Shown here: in pieces, positions 7,767 to 16,392 of the stretch | Numbering within the stretch: position 1 is the first letter of the stretch | Layout of the letters: the number at the start of each line of letters is the position of its first letter | DNA from: Flavobacteriaceae bacterium | GTDB taxonomy: Bacteria; Bacteroidota; Bacteroidia; Flavobacteriales; Flavobacteriaceae | Direction of reading: 5' to 3' | Assembly: GCA_947457105.1 (NCBI GenBank) | Contig: CANGUP010000006.1 | Span: 1-40,301 of the forward strand | Length of the DNA stretch: 40,301 bases | Program-made: the position numbers and the translations under genes | The notes under the pieces: generated by a model | The model's input: the letters and a program-made list of their open reading frames with translations, nothing else | What the model was told of the DNA's origin: nothing | Databases searched by the model: none

Positions 7767-8927
7767 TTATTGTGGCATTAACCTCAAGTTGTAGTTAGCA
7801 GAATTTCTGATATCCAAAACAACTTTATAATTACCTGCTGTAGGAACTTTCATGTTTCCTCCATTTAATTTTATTTTGTATTGACCTCCTGTAGTAGTAT
7901 TTTCAGTATTACCTGATAATGTTCCCATTTTTACAGACCAATCATCTTTTAAACGAATTAAAAACTCATCATTAGTCAAAGCTAAATTTATAGTATACAT
8001 TTGATAATATGGAGATGAAGGATTTTCATCAAAAGTTAAATACGTAGGTAAACCCCAACCATTTGGTGTAGCTTGACCAATAATTGCAACTTGTCTTTTA
8101 GCTATTGAGTATGTATTAGCACTCCAATTTACTGTTAAGAAGTAAGTCCCAGCACCATCAGTTGGCTTAATGTCTTTTCCTCCAGATTGAACTAAAGTTG
8201 TAAAAGTATTTGGATTTTCAGCAATATCACCTTTATCTCCAGACCATGCTGGAACTGGACAAAATTTAAACGCTGGGTTTGAAACATCCATCCATACAAA
8301 ACCTTCATACTTTCCATCATTTCCAGCAGAAAATAACTTAGCTACATTTACATTATCTGGAGACCAATCATTTCCATAACCACTAGCACTTTGATATCCT
8401 CCTGGAACATATAATCTTTCAAATTCATCAAAAGTATCATAAGGAGTTGCTGTTATAGATACTTCATTAGAAACAGCACTAACACCATTAGTTGAACTTG
8501 AAAGTTGTGTAGATGGTTTTCCAATAATTCTTAATTTAAAACCCCCAGAAGTTCCTATTGAACCTCCTGCACTTAGTAACAAGTTATTCAAAATTCTTTG
8601 TGTAACTGCTTTTTCATTTACGTCTGCATCTGAACTATAAGTTCCTAACACAATTGCTTGTGAAGAATTAGAAAAACTTTCTGTGCTCCTAACTGCTTGT
8701 AATGAATAAGTTACAGATGCAGAAAAACCAAAGTTGGCAGAAGACCATTTTGAAGTAAATGCTGTATTTCCTGCTGTTGAACCAGTTAAATTAAAACTTC
8801 CTCCTGTAGGTGAGGTCATGTTAATTGAACTAGATGAAGCCTGAGGGTCTAAATTTTCATCACTACAAGATACAATCGTCGTAATTGTTCCTGCTAATAA
8901 AATTAAACTTAAAAATATTTTTTTCAT
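7767..8927 (-). CDS. susE: SusE/SusF-like starch-binding surface lipoprotein
   Basis: The product has 386 residues. The lipoprotein signal has Cys at about residue 21 (TIVSC), followed directly by SDEN; acidic residues just after the lipid-modified Cys fit the surface-export signal described for Bacteroidota lipoproteins. The N-terminal half has the SusE pattern (SPTGGSFNLTGSTAGNTAFTSKWSSANFGFSASVTYSLQ). The C-terminal half contains two beta-sandwich modules with the phrases LYVPGGYQSASGYGNDWSPDN (about 172-192) and AIIGQATPNGWGLPT, typical of SusE/SusF starch-binding domains. It binds maltooligosaccharides at the cell surface next to SusCD. It lies 60 bp after susD, with a hairpin in the gap. 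Whether to call it SusE or SusF is arbitrary. Confidence 0.85.
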   Translation of the reverse strand: MKKIFLSLILLAGTITTIVSCSDENLDPQASSSSINMTSPTGGSFNLTGSTAGNTAFTSKWSSANFGFSASVTYSLQAVRSTESFSNSSQAIVLGTYSSDADVNEKAVTQRILNNLLLSAGGSIGTSGGFKLRIIGKPSTQLSSSTNGVSAVSNEVSITATPYDTFDEFERLYVPGGYQSASGYGNDWSPDNVNVAKLFSAGNDGKYEGFVWMDVSNPAFKFCPVPAWSGDKGDIAENPNTFTTLVQSGGKDIKPTDGAGTYFLTVNWSANTYSIAKRQVAIIGQATPNGWGLPTYLTFDENPSSPYYQMYTINLALTNDEFLIRLKDDWSVKMGTLSGNTENTTTGGQYKIKLNGGNMKVPTAGNYKVVLDIRNSANYNLRLMPQ

Positions 8928-8944
8928 AATTTTCTATTTTAAAT

Positions 8945-8974
8945 TCCTCGGAAGTGGATTATCATTTCCGAGGA
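8945..8974 (-). other. intra-operon hairpin between susD and susE
   Basis: TCCTCGGAA (8945-8953) and TTCCGAGGA (8966-8974) make a perfect 9-bp stem with a 12-base loop. On the minus strand it is followed by AATTTAAAAT and lacks a real T-run, so it is unlikely to terminate fully. It may stabilise the susCD part of the mRNA or mark a processing point. Confidence 0.6.
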
Positions 8975-8987
8975 TATTTTGTTATAA

Positions 8988-10577
8988 TTAATAACCAGGA
9001 TTTTGTTGTAAAGTTGGGTTGGAACCAATTGCAGTAGCTGGTATTGGGAAAATTTTGAATTTATCATCAATACTTGTTCCTGCTTGAACTCCACCTTTCC
9101 ATTGCCAATTATAAGTACTTCCAGTATATTTACCGAAACGAATCAAATCTTGTCTTCTATGCCCTTCCCAATATAATTCACGACCTCTTTCATCAAGCAC
9201 AAAATCTAGAGTAATATCACCTGCAGTAATTGTTGCAGAACCTCCAGCTCTTGTTCTTAATGTATTTACATAAGTAGCTGCTTGTGAAGTACTTCCTTGT
9301 CCTCTTGCTGCTAACTCAGCATACATTAAATAAGCATCTGCTAATCTAAATACAGGGAAATCAATATCTACAAAGTTTCCTGAAACATCAGAACCTTGAC
9401 CACCTGTTGATTTAATATTTTTATATTTTTCAACAGCGTATCCATCACCAAAGTTACCAATATTACCTATAGATAAAGTCTGTCCAGATGTGTAGAACAT
9501 CCCTCTTGGATCACCTGCAAATTTAGCTACAAATTCTTGTCGTGTTCTTAAACCAAACCAACCTCCGTTAACACCAAAGTTAGCAGGATTCATTGATCCT
9601 CCAATTGCAGCATGTGTGATAAAAGTTGTTCCTCCAAACGTTTGTGTATTCAATCCACTATATCTGATAGGGAAAATCATCTCGCTTTGAGAACCATTGA
9701 TGTCATTATCAGCCATAAATACTTTTCCATAGCTTGAACTTGTGTTGATTGAGTATGAAGAACTCAATACTGGAGCTAAAGCAGCTGAAGCTTCTGCAAA
9801 TTTGTTTTGATTGATGTAAACTTGAGCATTCAAATAAACTTTAGACAATAACATTTTACCAGCAATTTTATCAACTCTACCAAATTCGTTTGAGCCTGAT
9901 GCTAATAAATCTGCATCAATTGAATTTAATTCACTTACAACAAAGTCAAATATAAAAGCTCTGCTTTTTTGTTGTGGAAAACTGAATCCAACAGCATCAT
10001 TTTCTGTTGTAAATGGAACATTACCAAACATGTCCATTAAATGCCAATAAGAGAAAGCTCTTAAAAAACGAGCTTCTGCTCTGAAATTAACAATTTGAGC
10101 ACGAGTAGCAGCAGATACATTTCTTGAGTTCAATTTGTCTGCTGTTGTTTGTCTCAAGAACTCATTACATAAAGATACTTGATACATACAACGTGAAAAC
10201 ATTGCATAAATAAACTCATTATTTGAAGCCCATGTATGATTGTTTAACGAAGGTAGGTTACCATCTGCCCAAGCAATAATTGCTTCGTCAGTAGTAATCT
10301 CATTCATTACCCAATAAGCTCTCAAATATTGTCCAAATCCTTCATCAATTCCTGCAATATCTGAATTACCAGCAGGACCTTGTTGTCCAGAAACAGCTAA
10401 ACCTGCATAAAGTTTTGCAAGAAACTGCTTGTATGAAGCTTCATCTTGATAAAATACTTCTGATGAATAGATATCTTCATCAATTTCGATTTTATCTAGT
10501 TCTTTAGTACATGACGTCATTGATAAAATGGTCACCACTGAAAGAACTAACATTTTAATAATTCTACTTTTTTTCAT
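8988..10577 (-). CDS. susD: SusD/RagB-family nutrient-binding lipoprotein
   Basis: The product has 529 residues. The lipoprotein signal has Cys at residue 23 (SMTSC). SusD-family landmarks are visible: the N-terminal YQDEASYKQFLAKLYAGLA helix, the internal FRAEARFLRAFSYWHLMDMFGNVP segment (the family's RALRAFxYxxLxxxFGxVP signature), FRLADAYLMYAELAARG, and the C-terminal LDERGRELYWEGHRRQDLIRFGKYTG, with a PIPATAIGSNPTLQQNPGY ending. SusD caps the SusC barrel and binds glycans at the surface. It lies 10 bp after susC, so the two are co-transcribed and, as in other SusCD pairs, their products form a complex. The starch specificity is inferred from neighbours. Confidence 0.95.
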   Translation of the reverse strand: MKKSRIIKMLVLSVVTILSMTSCTKELDKIEIDEDIYSSEVFYQDEASYKQFLAKLYAGLAVSGQQGPAGNSDIAGIDEGFGQYLRAYWVMNEITTDEAIIAWADGNLPSLNNHTWASNNEFIYAMFSRCMYQVSLCNEFLRQTTADKLNSRNVSAATRAQIVNFRAEARFLRAFSYWHLMDMFGNVPFTTENDAVGFSFPQQKSRAFIFDFVVSELNSIDADLLASGSNEFGRVDKIAGKMLLSKVYLNAQVYINQNKFAEASAALAPVLSSSYSINTSSSYGKVFMADNDINGSQSEMIFPIRYSGLNTQTFGGTTFITHAAIGGSMNPANFGVNGGWFGLRTRQEFVAKFAGDPRGMFYTSGQTLSIGNIGNFGDGYAVEKYKNIKSTGGQGSDVSGNFVDIDFPVFRLADAYLMYAELAARGQGSTSQAATYVNTLRTRAGGSATITAGDITLDFVLDERGRELYWEGHRRQDLIRFGKYTGSTYNWQWKGGVQAGTSIDDKFKIFPIPATAIGSNPTLQQNPGY

Positions 10578-10587
10578 AACTTTTTAT

Positions 10588-13536
10588 TTAAAAATTTACA
10601 TTACATCCAAAAACAAACATTCTTGCTCTTGGGTAAATTGTTTGATCAATACCAGATAAAATTTCAGGATCTAAACCTTTGTATTTACTAATTATAAGTG
10701 CATTTTGCACACCAAAACTTAGTCTAGCTGTAGTTGCATTACCAAATGGCTCTGCAATACTATATCCAAAACTAATATTATCTAACTTAATAAATGAAGC
10801 GTCTTGGATATAATGGTCAGAAAAATATCTATTATTTCCTTCATTAACAAAACCAGTTTCAAAGAAAGATGGATTGATATTGTTAAGTGGTGTAATTTGA
10901 TTTATTGAGTTATCTAAATAACCATAAGACGAACCATTGTTATCATAGATATAATTTCCTAAACTAGCTCTCCATGACATTGACATATCCCATTTTTTAT
11001 AACTAAATGAAGACATTAAACCAAATGTAAAATCTGCATAAGGTTGTTTGTGTTGGTACATATCTTTTGGTGTGATTAAACCATCACCATTTCTATCAAC
11101 ATAAACACCCTCTAAAGGTCTACCATCTGTTCCATAAACTTGCTCATATACAAAAAATGCATTAGGAGCAAAACCTGTTGAATTAATTTGAATTGTGTTT
11201 CCAACTCCTCCTCTAATTCCTCCTGTAAAGAAACCTGGAGACTCTGTTCCATCAAGTGCTGTAGCAGTAATTTTTCTGTCTTGGTAATTAGCATTGAAAT
11301 TAATATTCCAATTCAAATCAGCAGTTTTTAAAACATCAAAGTTCAAACCAAGCTCAATACCTTTAACCTCTAAGTTACCAAAGTTTCTTGGTCCAAAATT
11401 TGTTAAATTTGCTCCATCAGGATAAGCAACAAATGCTAATAAGTCTTTAGATTCTTTTTGGTAAACATCTAAAGTACCTTTTACTTTTCTGAATAATTCA
11501 AAATCTAAACCAGCATTGTAAGTTGTTGTTTCTTCCCATTTAACAGTGTTAGAATAAAATGAAGGTCTGACTGTTGTTAGAAATGTATTTCCGAATTGAT
11601 ATTGTGCTTGTGGATTTCCTGCAACATATTGTGGTATATATGAGAAACTAGTTGACAATTCTTGTTGACCTGTAACTCCCCATCCTAATCTTAATTTTAA
11701 GTTAGTTATAGATTTGCTGTCTTTTAAGAAGTTTTCATTAGACATATTCCAAGCAAATGCAGCTCCAGGGAAAATTCCAGATCTTACATCTTTAAAGAAG
11801 TTGTTGGTGATATCGTTTCTTAAGTTCAAAGTCAATAAATACTTATTGTCAAATCCAAGATTAGCTCTACCGAAGTAAGATGCTAATTTGCTAACAGGAC
11901 TTGTAAATGTATTTAAAGAATTGATAACATTTGCAGGATTTCTTAATTCACCTGAACCATAACCAACATTATTTCTCTCATAATAAGTATGACCAGCAGT
12001 TACATCAACATTTAATTTACCAAAAGCTTTAGTATAATTTACATAAGCATCAAATGCAGTATTTGTTCTGTTATTCCAAAACTCACTATATCTTCCTAAA
12101 TTATTAGTACCATTGAAAAATCCATTAATACTTTGTGAACTTAATTCATTTCTACCTTCAGATTGTTCTCTATCAATACCTGCTAAAACAGTGAATTTCA
12201 ATTCAGGTAAGAAATGTAATTTGTAATCTAATTGAACATTACCATAATAACGGTATCTTTTTGTTTGGTTATTTCTTTGTTGAAGTGCTGCAACTGGGTT
12301 ATCTGTTGCTAAGAAATTTGGATTATTAGAACCATCTAACCATTCAAAATATCCACCAAATTGTTGGCTATTTACATTAACTGGTTGAGTTGGGTCAAAA
12401 TTAATAGCACTACTAATTGCTCCTTCATCTGCAAATCTTTCTTTTACAACTGAGAAGTTACCATTAATTGCAATTTTTAAATGATCTTTAAATAAAGAAG
12501 GATTTAACCTAAGCGATGCAGTTGTTCTGTCAAACTTAGATGTTTCTAAAATACCTGGTATATAAGTATGCCCATAAGTAAACGATGTTGGTAATTTACC
12601 AAACAAAGCTCCTCTCAAACCTACAGTATTATCAATAGAAACAGAATTTGAGAAAATCTCTTCTTGCCAATTTGTATTAGAATTTCCTAATCTAGCCAAT
12701 CTAGAAGGCGCAATATTGTATTGAGCAATGTTAGCAGGATTAGTCATAAAACTTCTAAAATCAGCAGCTGAAGTAGTGTTAATTTTTTCTGCTAAAGTAT
12801 TAACTGTAAAAGTAGTTCCAACAGAAACCTTTAAAGCTCCTTTTGCCCCTTTTTTAGTAGTAACTAAAATAACACCATTAGATCCTCTGTTACCATATAT
12901 AGCAGTAGCAGATGCATCTTTTAAGATAGATATGTTTTCAATATCATTTGGATTAATTGTTTGTAAATTTCCATCAATTGGCAATCCATCTAACACAATT
13001 AAAGGATCGTTTGATGCAGATAAAGATGCTCCACCACGAATTCTAATTGCCGCACCATCTCCTGGACGACCTCCTTGCGTTACAACAACACCGGCAACAC
13101 GACCATTTAATAAAGATTCAGTGTTTGAATTAAATCCTTTGTTGAAGTCTTTTGCTGTTAATAAATCTACAGCACCTGTAGCATCTTTTTTCTTAACAGC
13201 TCCATAACCAACTTGTACTACAACTTCTTGTAATACATTAGCCTCTTCTGTCATAGAAACAGTAATCGATTTTTGACCATCGAAAGCAATGGTTTCGTTT
13301 TTATAACCAATAAAAGAAAACACTAATTTGTCTCCATTTTTAAGTTTGGTTAGTTTAAACTTTCCATCTAAATCAGTTGATGTACCCACTTGGGCACCTT
13401 GAACAATTACATTTACTCCTGGAATCGGTTGATTTGATTTTGAATCAACAACAACTCCATCCACAGTGGTTTGAGCCAAAACACTTAGTGGGAGCATTAG
13501 CAATAAAAATAACAACTTTTTATAAATTGTTTTCAT
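10588..13536 (-). CDS. susC: SusC-type TonB-dependent maltooligosaccharide transporter
   Basis: The product has 982 residues. The signal peptide is cut after VLA (residue 21). A carboxypeptidase-regulatory-like beta domain, typical of SusC proteins, spans about 23-105 (VDSKSNQPIPGVNVIVQG ... DGKFKL). A TonB-plug domain at about 115-230 includes GRVAGVVVTQGGRPGDGAAIRIRG and the ATAIYGNRGSNGVILVTTKKG motif of the SusC family. A 22-strand barrel fills the rest and ends in an aromatic residue (NF). The protein imports bound oligosaccharides across the outer membrane using TonB energy. It is first of the minus-strand operon, with about 108 bases from the LacI-type palindrome to its start. I could not identify a convincing -33/-7 promoter in that gap. 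Confidence 0.95.
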   Translation of the reverse strand: MKTIYKKLLFLLLMLPLSVLAQTTVDGVVVDSKSNQPIPGVNVIVQGAQVGTSTDLDGKFKLTKLKNGDKLVFSFIGYKNETIAFDGQKSITVSMTEEANVLQEVVVQVGYGAVKKKDATGAVDLLTAKDFNKGFNSNTESLLNGRVAGVVVTQGGRPGDGAAIRIRGGASLSASNDPLIVLDGLPIDGNLQTINPNDIENISILKDASATAIYGNRGSNGVILVTTKKGAKGALKVSVGTTFTVNTLAEKINTTSAADFRSFMTNPANIAQYNIAPSRLARLGNSNTNWQEEIFSNSVSIDNTVGLRGALFGKLPTSFTYGHTYIPGILETSKFDRTTASLRLNPSLFKDHLKIAINGNFSVVKERFADEGAISSAINFDPTQPVNVNSQQFGGYFEWLDGSNNPNFLATDNPVAALQQRNNQTKRYRYYGNVQLDYKLHFLPELKFTVLAGIDREQSEGRNELSSQSINGFFNGTNNLGRYSEFWNNRTNTAFDAYVNYTKAFGKLNVDVTAGHTYYERNNVGYGSGELRNPANVINSLNTFTSPVSKLASYFGRANLGFDNKYLLTLNLRNDITNNFFKDVRSGIFPGAAFAWNMSNENFLKDSKSITNLKLRLGWGVTGQQELSTSFSYIPQYVAGNPQAQYQFGNTFLTTVRPSFYSNTVKWEETTTYNAGLDFELFRKVKGTLDVYQKESKDLLAFVAYPDGANLTNFGPRNFGNLEVKGIELGLNFDVLKTADLNWNINFNANYQDRKITATALDGTESPGFFTGGIRGGVGNTIQINSTGFAPNAFFVYEQVYGTDGRPLEGVYVDRNGDGLITPKDMYQHKQPYADFTFGLMSSFSYKKWDMSMSWRASLGNYIYDNNGSSYGYLDNSINQITPLNNINPSFFETGFVNEGNNRYFSDHYIQDASFIKLDNISFGYSIAEPFGNATTARLSFGVQNALIISKYKGLDPEILSGIDQTIYPRARMFVFGCNVNF

Positions 13537-13644
13537 ACATTTTGTTTAGGTTAATAAATTTGTTTTTTGCTTATACTTTAACTTCGAATGTTAAATTTAA
13601 GATAAATTTTCAGATAAAAAAATGAGACCTTAATATTAAGCAAC

Positions 13645-13658
13645 CGAAAACGTTTTCG
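13645..13658. promoter_or_regulatory. LacI-type operator palindrome in the susC/lacI gap
   Basis: CGAAAACGTTTTCG is a perfect 14-bp palindrome with the central CG typical of LacI/PurR-family operators. It sits about midway in the 226-bp divergent gap, roughly 105 bp from each start codon, upstream of both transcripts. A second, weaker copy lies before the transporter gene. The likely binder is the adjacent LacI-family protein. Confidence 0.8.
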
Positions 13659-13700
13659 TGTTGAAAACTTTCTGAATATTCCATATTTTTTGTTACAAAA

Positions 13701-13731
13701 TTGATAGTATAAAAAAATAAATATATCTTTA
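13701..13731 (+). promoter_or_regulatory. probable promoter of the LacI-family regulator gene
   Basis: TTG at 13701-13703 and TATCTTTA at 13724-13731 are 20 bases apart. The -7 box matches TAnnTTTG except the last base. The operator palindrome ends 42 bases upstream of the -33 element, which is a position compatible with activation or looping more than with simple blockage. Confidence 0.55.
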
Positions 13732-13762
13732 TTGAAAATTAAACATTTATCAAAATCATATA

Positions 13763-14785
13763 ATGAGAAGAAAAGTCACTTTAAAGCAAATTGCCAAGGA
13801 ACTGGATGTATCAATTTCAACAGTTTCAAAATCATTAAGAGACAGCTCAGAAATAAGTGAAGATACACGTCAAAAAGTACAAGCTTTTGCTAAATTATAT
13901 AATTACAAACCCAACAATATTGCTTTAAGTTTAAAGAATAGAAAATCTAAAACTATCTGCATAATAATCCCTGAAATTATTCATCATTTTTTTGCAACTG
14001 TAATTAGTGGAGTTGAACATGTTGCCAATGAAAATGGTTATAATGTAATTGTTTGTCTTTCCGACGAATCATTTGATAAAGAAGTAATTAACATGGAAAT
14101 GTTAGCCAATGGAAGCATTGACGGATTTATCATGTCATTATCAAAAGAAACCCAACAAAAAAGAGACTTTCATCACATTACAGAAGTTATTAGTCAAGGA
14201 ATGCCAGTAGTAATGTTTGATAGAATTACAAATGACATTCTTTGCGACAAAGTGATTATTGACGATAACTTAGCCGCTTTCAACGCAACTCAATTTCTAA
14301 TCGACAAAGGATTTAAAAAAATTGCACTATTAACAACCGTAGATTATGTTAGTGTTGGAAAATTAAGAACTGAAGGTTACATAAAAGCTTTAAAAACTAA
14401 TGATCTTAAGGTGGATGAAAATTTAATTGTTAAAATAGAAGATACCGACAACTTTGAAAATCAAATCGAAAACTTACTATTGAACAATGATTTAGATGCT
14501 ATTTTCGCCGTAAACGAAATTTTTGCAGTAACCGCAATTAAAGTTGCCACACGATTAGGGAAATCAGTTCCAAATGATGTTTCTGTAATTGGTTTTACCG
14601 ATGGAATTATCTCTAAATACTCTTCACCATCAATTACTACTGTAAGTCAAAATGGTGTAAAAATGGGTGAAAAAGCAGCAAGAATGCTTCTTGAAAAACT
14701 TGAAATTGAAGAGGAAGACTACGAAGAACAATACAAGACAGAAGTAATTGAAACCGAGTTAGTTGAGAGAGAATCTACAAAATAA
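13763..14785 (+). CDS. LacI-family transcriptional regulator of the starch locus
   Basis: The product has 340 residues. The N-terminal LacI helix-turn-helix is at about residues 5-26 (VTLKQIAKELDVSISTVSKSL), followed by the hinge region with KPNNIALSLKNRKSKTI. The periplasmic-binding-protein-like sensor domain spans about 60-330, with typical phrases PVVMFDR, DNLAAFNATQFLIDKGFKKIA and DVSVIGFTDG. An acidic tail (EIEEEDYEEQ) follows. It stands between the divergent susC operon and the maltose-catabolism genes and probably controls both through the CGAAAACGTTTTCG sites. Classical Bacteroides sus is controlled by the membrane regulator SusR, so this is a different control mode. The effector, probably a maltooligosaccharide or a derivative, and the sign of control (repressor or activator) cannot be told from sequence. 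Confidence 0.93.
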   Translation: MRRKVTLKQIAKELDVSISTVSKSLRDSSEISEDTRQKVQAFAKLYNYKPNNIALSLKNRKSKTICIIIPEIIHHFFATVISGVEHVANENGYNVIVCLSDESFDKEVINMEMLANGSIDGFIMSLSKETQQKRDFHHITEVISQGMPVVMFDRITNDILCDKVIIDDNLAAFNATQFLIDKGFKKIALLTTVDYVSVGKLRTEGYIKALKTNDLKVDENLIVKIEDTDNFENQIENLLLNNDLDAIFAVNEIFAVTAIKVATRLGKSVPNDVSVIGFTDGIISKYSSPSITTVSQNGVKMGEKAARMLLEKLEIEEEDYEEQYKTEVIETELVERESTK

Positions 14786-14805
14786 CTTCAAAAATTTTAT
14801 CAACA

Positions 14806-14819
14806 AAAAAACGTTTTCG
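14806..14819. promoter_or_regulatory. second LacI-type operator, upstream of the MFS transporter
   Basis: AAAAAACGTTTTCG keeps the AAAACGTTTT core and the right half-site of the 13645-13658 palindrome. Only the outer left CG is lost. It lies 34 bases upstream of the -33 element of the transporter promoter, a spacing similar to that at lacI. Confidence 0.65.
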
Positions 14820-14852
14820 TTCCTCATTTATTCAAATTTCTTAAATCTGAAA

Positions 14853-14882
14853 TTTGAAATCTGAAATTTTTAAATATCTTTA
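14853..14882 (+). promoter_or_regulatory. promoter of the maltose-catabolism operon
   Basis: TTTG at 14853-14856 and TATCTTTA at 14875-14882 are 18 bases apart, the same -7 box as for lacI. The -33 element lies inside a short A/T-rich direct repeat (AAATCTGAAATTTGAAATCTGAAATTT-like, about 14843-14869). Confidence 0.6.
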
Positions 14883-14930
14883 CCGAATCAAAGCTTATAC
14901 TTTTTACTTCGAAAACAAAAAATAAGTTTT

Positions 14931-14949
14931 GATAAGCATCACGCTTATC
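14931..14949 (+). other. hairpin in the leader of the MFS transporter gene
   Basis: GATAAGC (14931-14937) and GCTTATC (14943-14949) pair perfectly around a five-base loop, 26 bases before the ATG. No T-run follows, so it is not a terminator. It may be a leader structure affecting stability or translation. Confidence 0.4.
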
Positions 14950-14975
14950 GTATTTCTAACCAATAAATTACGATA

Positions 14976-16382
14976 ATGGAAAAGCGTAAGTTAAGTTTCT
15001 GGCAAATTTGGAACATGAGTTTCGGATTTCTAGGGATACAATTTGGATTTGCCCTTCAAGGTGGATTCATGTCTAGAATTTTTCAAACTCTTGGTGCTGA
15101 AGTAGATGATATTCCAGGTCTATGGATTGCAGCACCTTTAACAGGTCTTATAGTTCAACCAATTGTAGGATATCTTTCAGATAACACTTGGAGTCCAAAA
15201 TTTGGTAGGAGAAAACCATTTTTCCTTATCGGAGCAATTTTAGCATCTATTACTTTATTTTTCATGCCTCATTCTCCTGCTCTTTGGATTGCAGCTGGAT
15301 TGTTATGGGTTTTAGATTCTTCAATAAACATCAGTATGGAACCTTTTCGTGCTCTTGTTGCCGACAAATTACCTGAATCGCAACGTTCAAATGGTTTTGT
15401 TATTCAAACTTTAATTATCGGAATTGGAACTTGGATTGCTAGTAATTTACCTTGGTTAGTTAATAAATTAGGAGTTTCTAATGAAGCTGATGCTGGAGTT
15501 ATTCCGCAATCGGTTGTAGTAGCGTTTTCAATAGGTGCATTTGTATTTTTTACAAGTATTTTATTTACCATATTTACAACAAAAGAAGATCCTCCTGCAG
15601 ATTTAGAGAAATTTAAATCAGAAAAAAAAGAATCACGATTTATTCCTGATTTAATTCAAAGTTTAAAAGAAATGCCATCAACGATGAAAAAATTGGGATT
15701 AATTCAGTTTTTTAGTTGGTTTGCTTTTTTTACTATGTGGAGTCTTTCTACTCCTGCATTGACAGAGCATGTATTCAATTCACCAAAACCTGATGTAAAA
15801 GAATATGCTCAACAAGACAAAAAACTTAATGTAATAAAGAATAGCAATGACGAGATTGTTTTTCTCAGTATTGAAAAACAATCAGAATACAAAGCAAAAG
15901 ATAAAGTATATAATGACGCTGCTGATTTAGTAGGTTCTGCTACAGGAGTTTATGGATTATCTTCTATGGCATTTGCCTTATTATTGACTTTTTACACCAT
16001 GAAAAACAAAATAAATAGAAAATATATTCACATGGCTTCATTGATTCTTGGTGGATTAGGTTTTGTTTATATGTTTTATGCTACGCCATCAACGTTAATG
16101 TATAGTTTTATATTGATAGGTTTCGCATGGGGAAGTATTCTATCTATGCCTTACGCAATGTTATCAAGTTCAGTGAACCCAAATAAAATGGGAATGATGA
16201 TGGGATTATTCAATATGTTTATTGTAATTCCTCAAATTATTGCAGCTCTTGGTGGAATCAATTATTTATACAAGTTAATTGGAGAAGCTCACATTAATGC
16301 TATGCTTTTAGCAGGATTATCACTAATTATTGCTGGATTGTGTAATTTCTTTATAACGGATAAAAACGCAATTTCAGGTTAA
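14976..16382 (+). CDS. MFS maltose/sugar transporter of the sucrose-transporter-like (SLC45) group
   Basis: The product has 468 residues with about 12 hydrophobic segments. The first loop motif GYLSDNTWSPKFGRRKPFF (about 66-84) is the G-x-SD...GRRxPF signature of the glycoside/sucrose-type MFS transporters, and the N-terminus QIWNMSFGFLGIQFGFALQ is typical of the same group. A longer polar insertion lies at about 265-315. It should sit in the inner membrane and bring maltose from periplasm to cytoplasm. That substrate is inferred because pgmB and maltose phosphorylase follow directly (10 bp to pgmB). A LacI-type operator and a promoter lie upstream. Confidence 0.88.
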   Translation: MEKRKLSFWQIWNMSFGFLGIQFGFALQGGFMSRIFQTLGAEVDDIPGLWIAAPLTGLIVQPIVGYLSDNTWSPKFGRRKPFFLIGAILASITLFFMPHSPALWIAAGLLWVLDSSINISMEPFRALVADKLPESQRSNGFVIQTLIIGIGTWIASNLPWLVNKLGVSNEADAGVIPQSVVVAFSIGAFVFFTSILFTIFTTKEDPPADLEKFKSEKKESRFIPDLIQSLKEMPSTMKKLGLIQFFSWFAFFTMWSLSTPALTEHVFNSPKPDVKEYAQQDKKLNVIKNSNDEIVFLSIEKQSEYKAKDKVYNDAADLVGSATGVYGLSSMAFALLLTFYTMKNKINRKYIHMASLILGGLGFVYMFYATPSTLMYSFILIGFAWGSILSMPYAMLSSSVNPNKMGMMMGLFNMFIVIPQIIAALGGINYLYKLIGEAHINAMLLAGLSLIIAGLCNFFITDKNAISG

Positions 16383-16392
16383 AAAAACTATA

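Noticed and set aside
12728..13207. 159-codon plus-strand ORF opposite susC
   Set aside because: It lies entirely within the susC plug coding region in antisense and has no family features. It reflects the codon pattern of the real gene.
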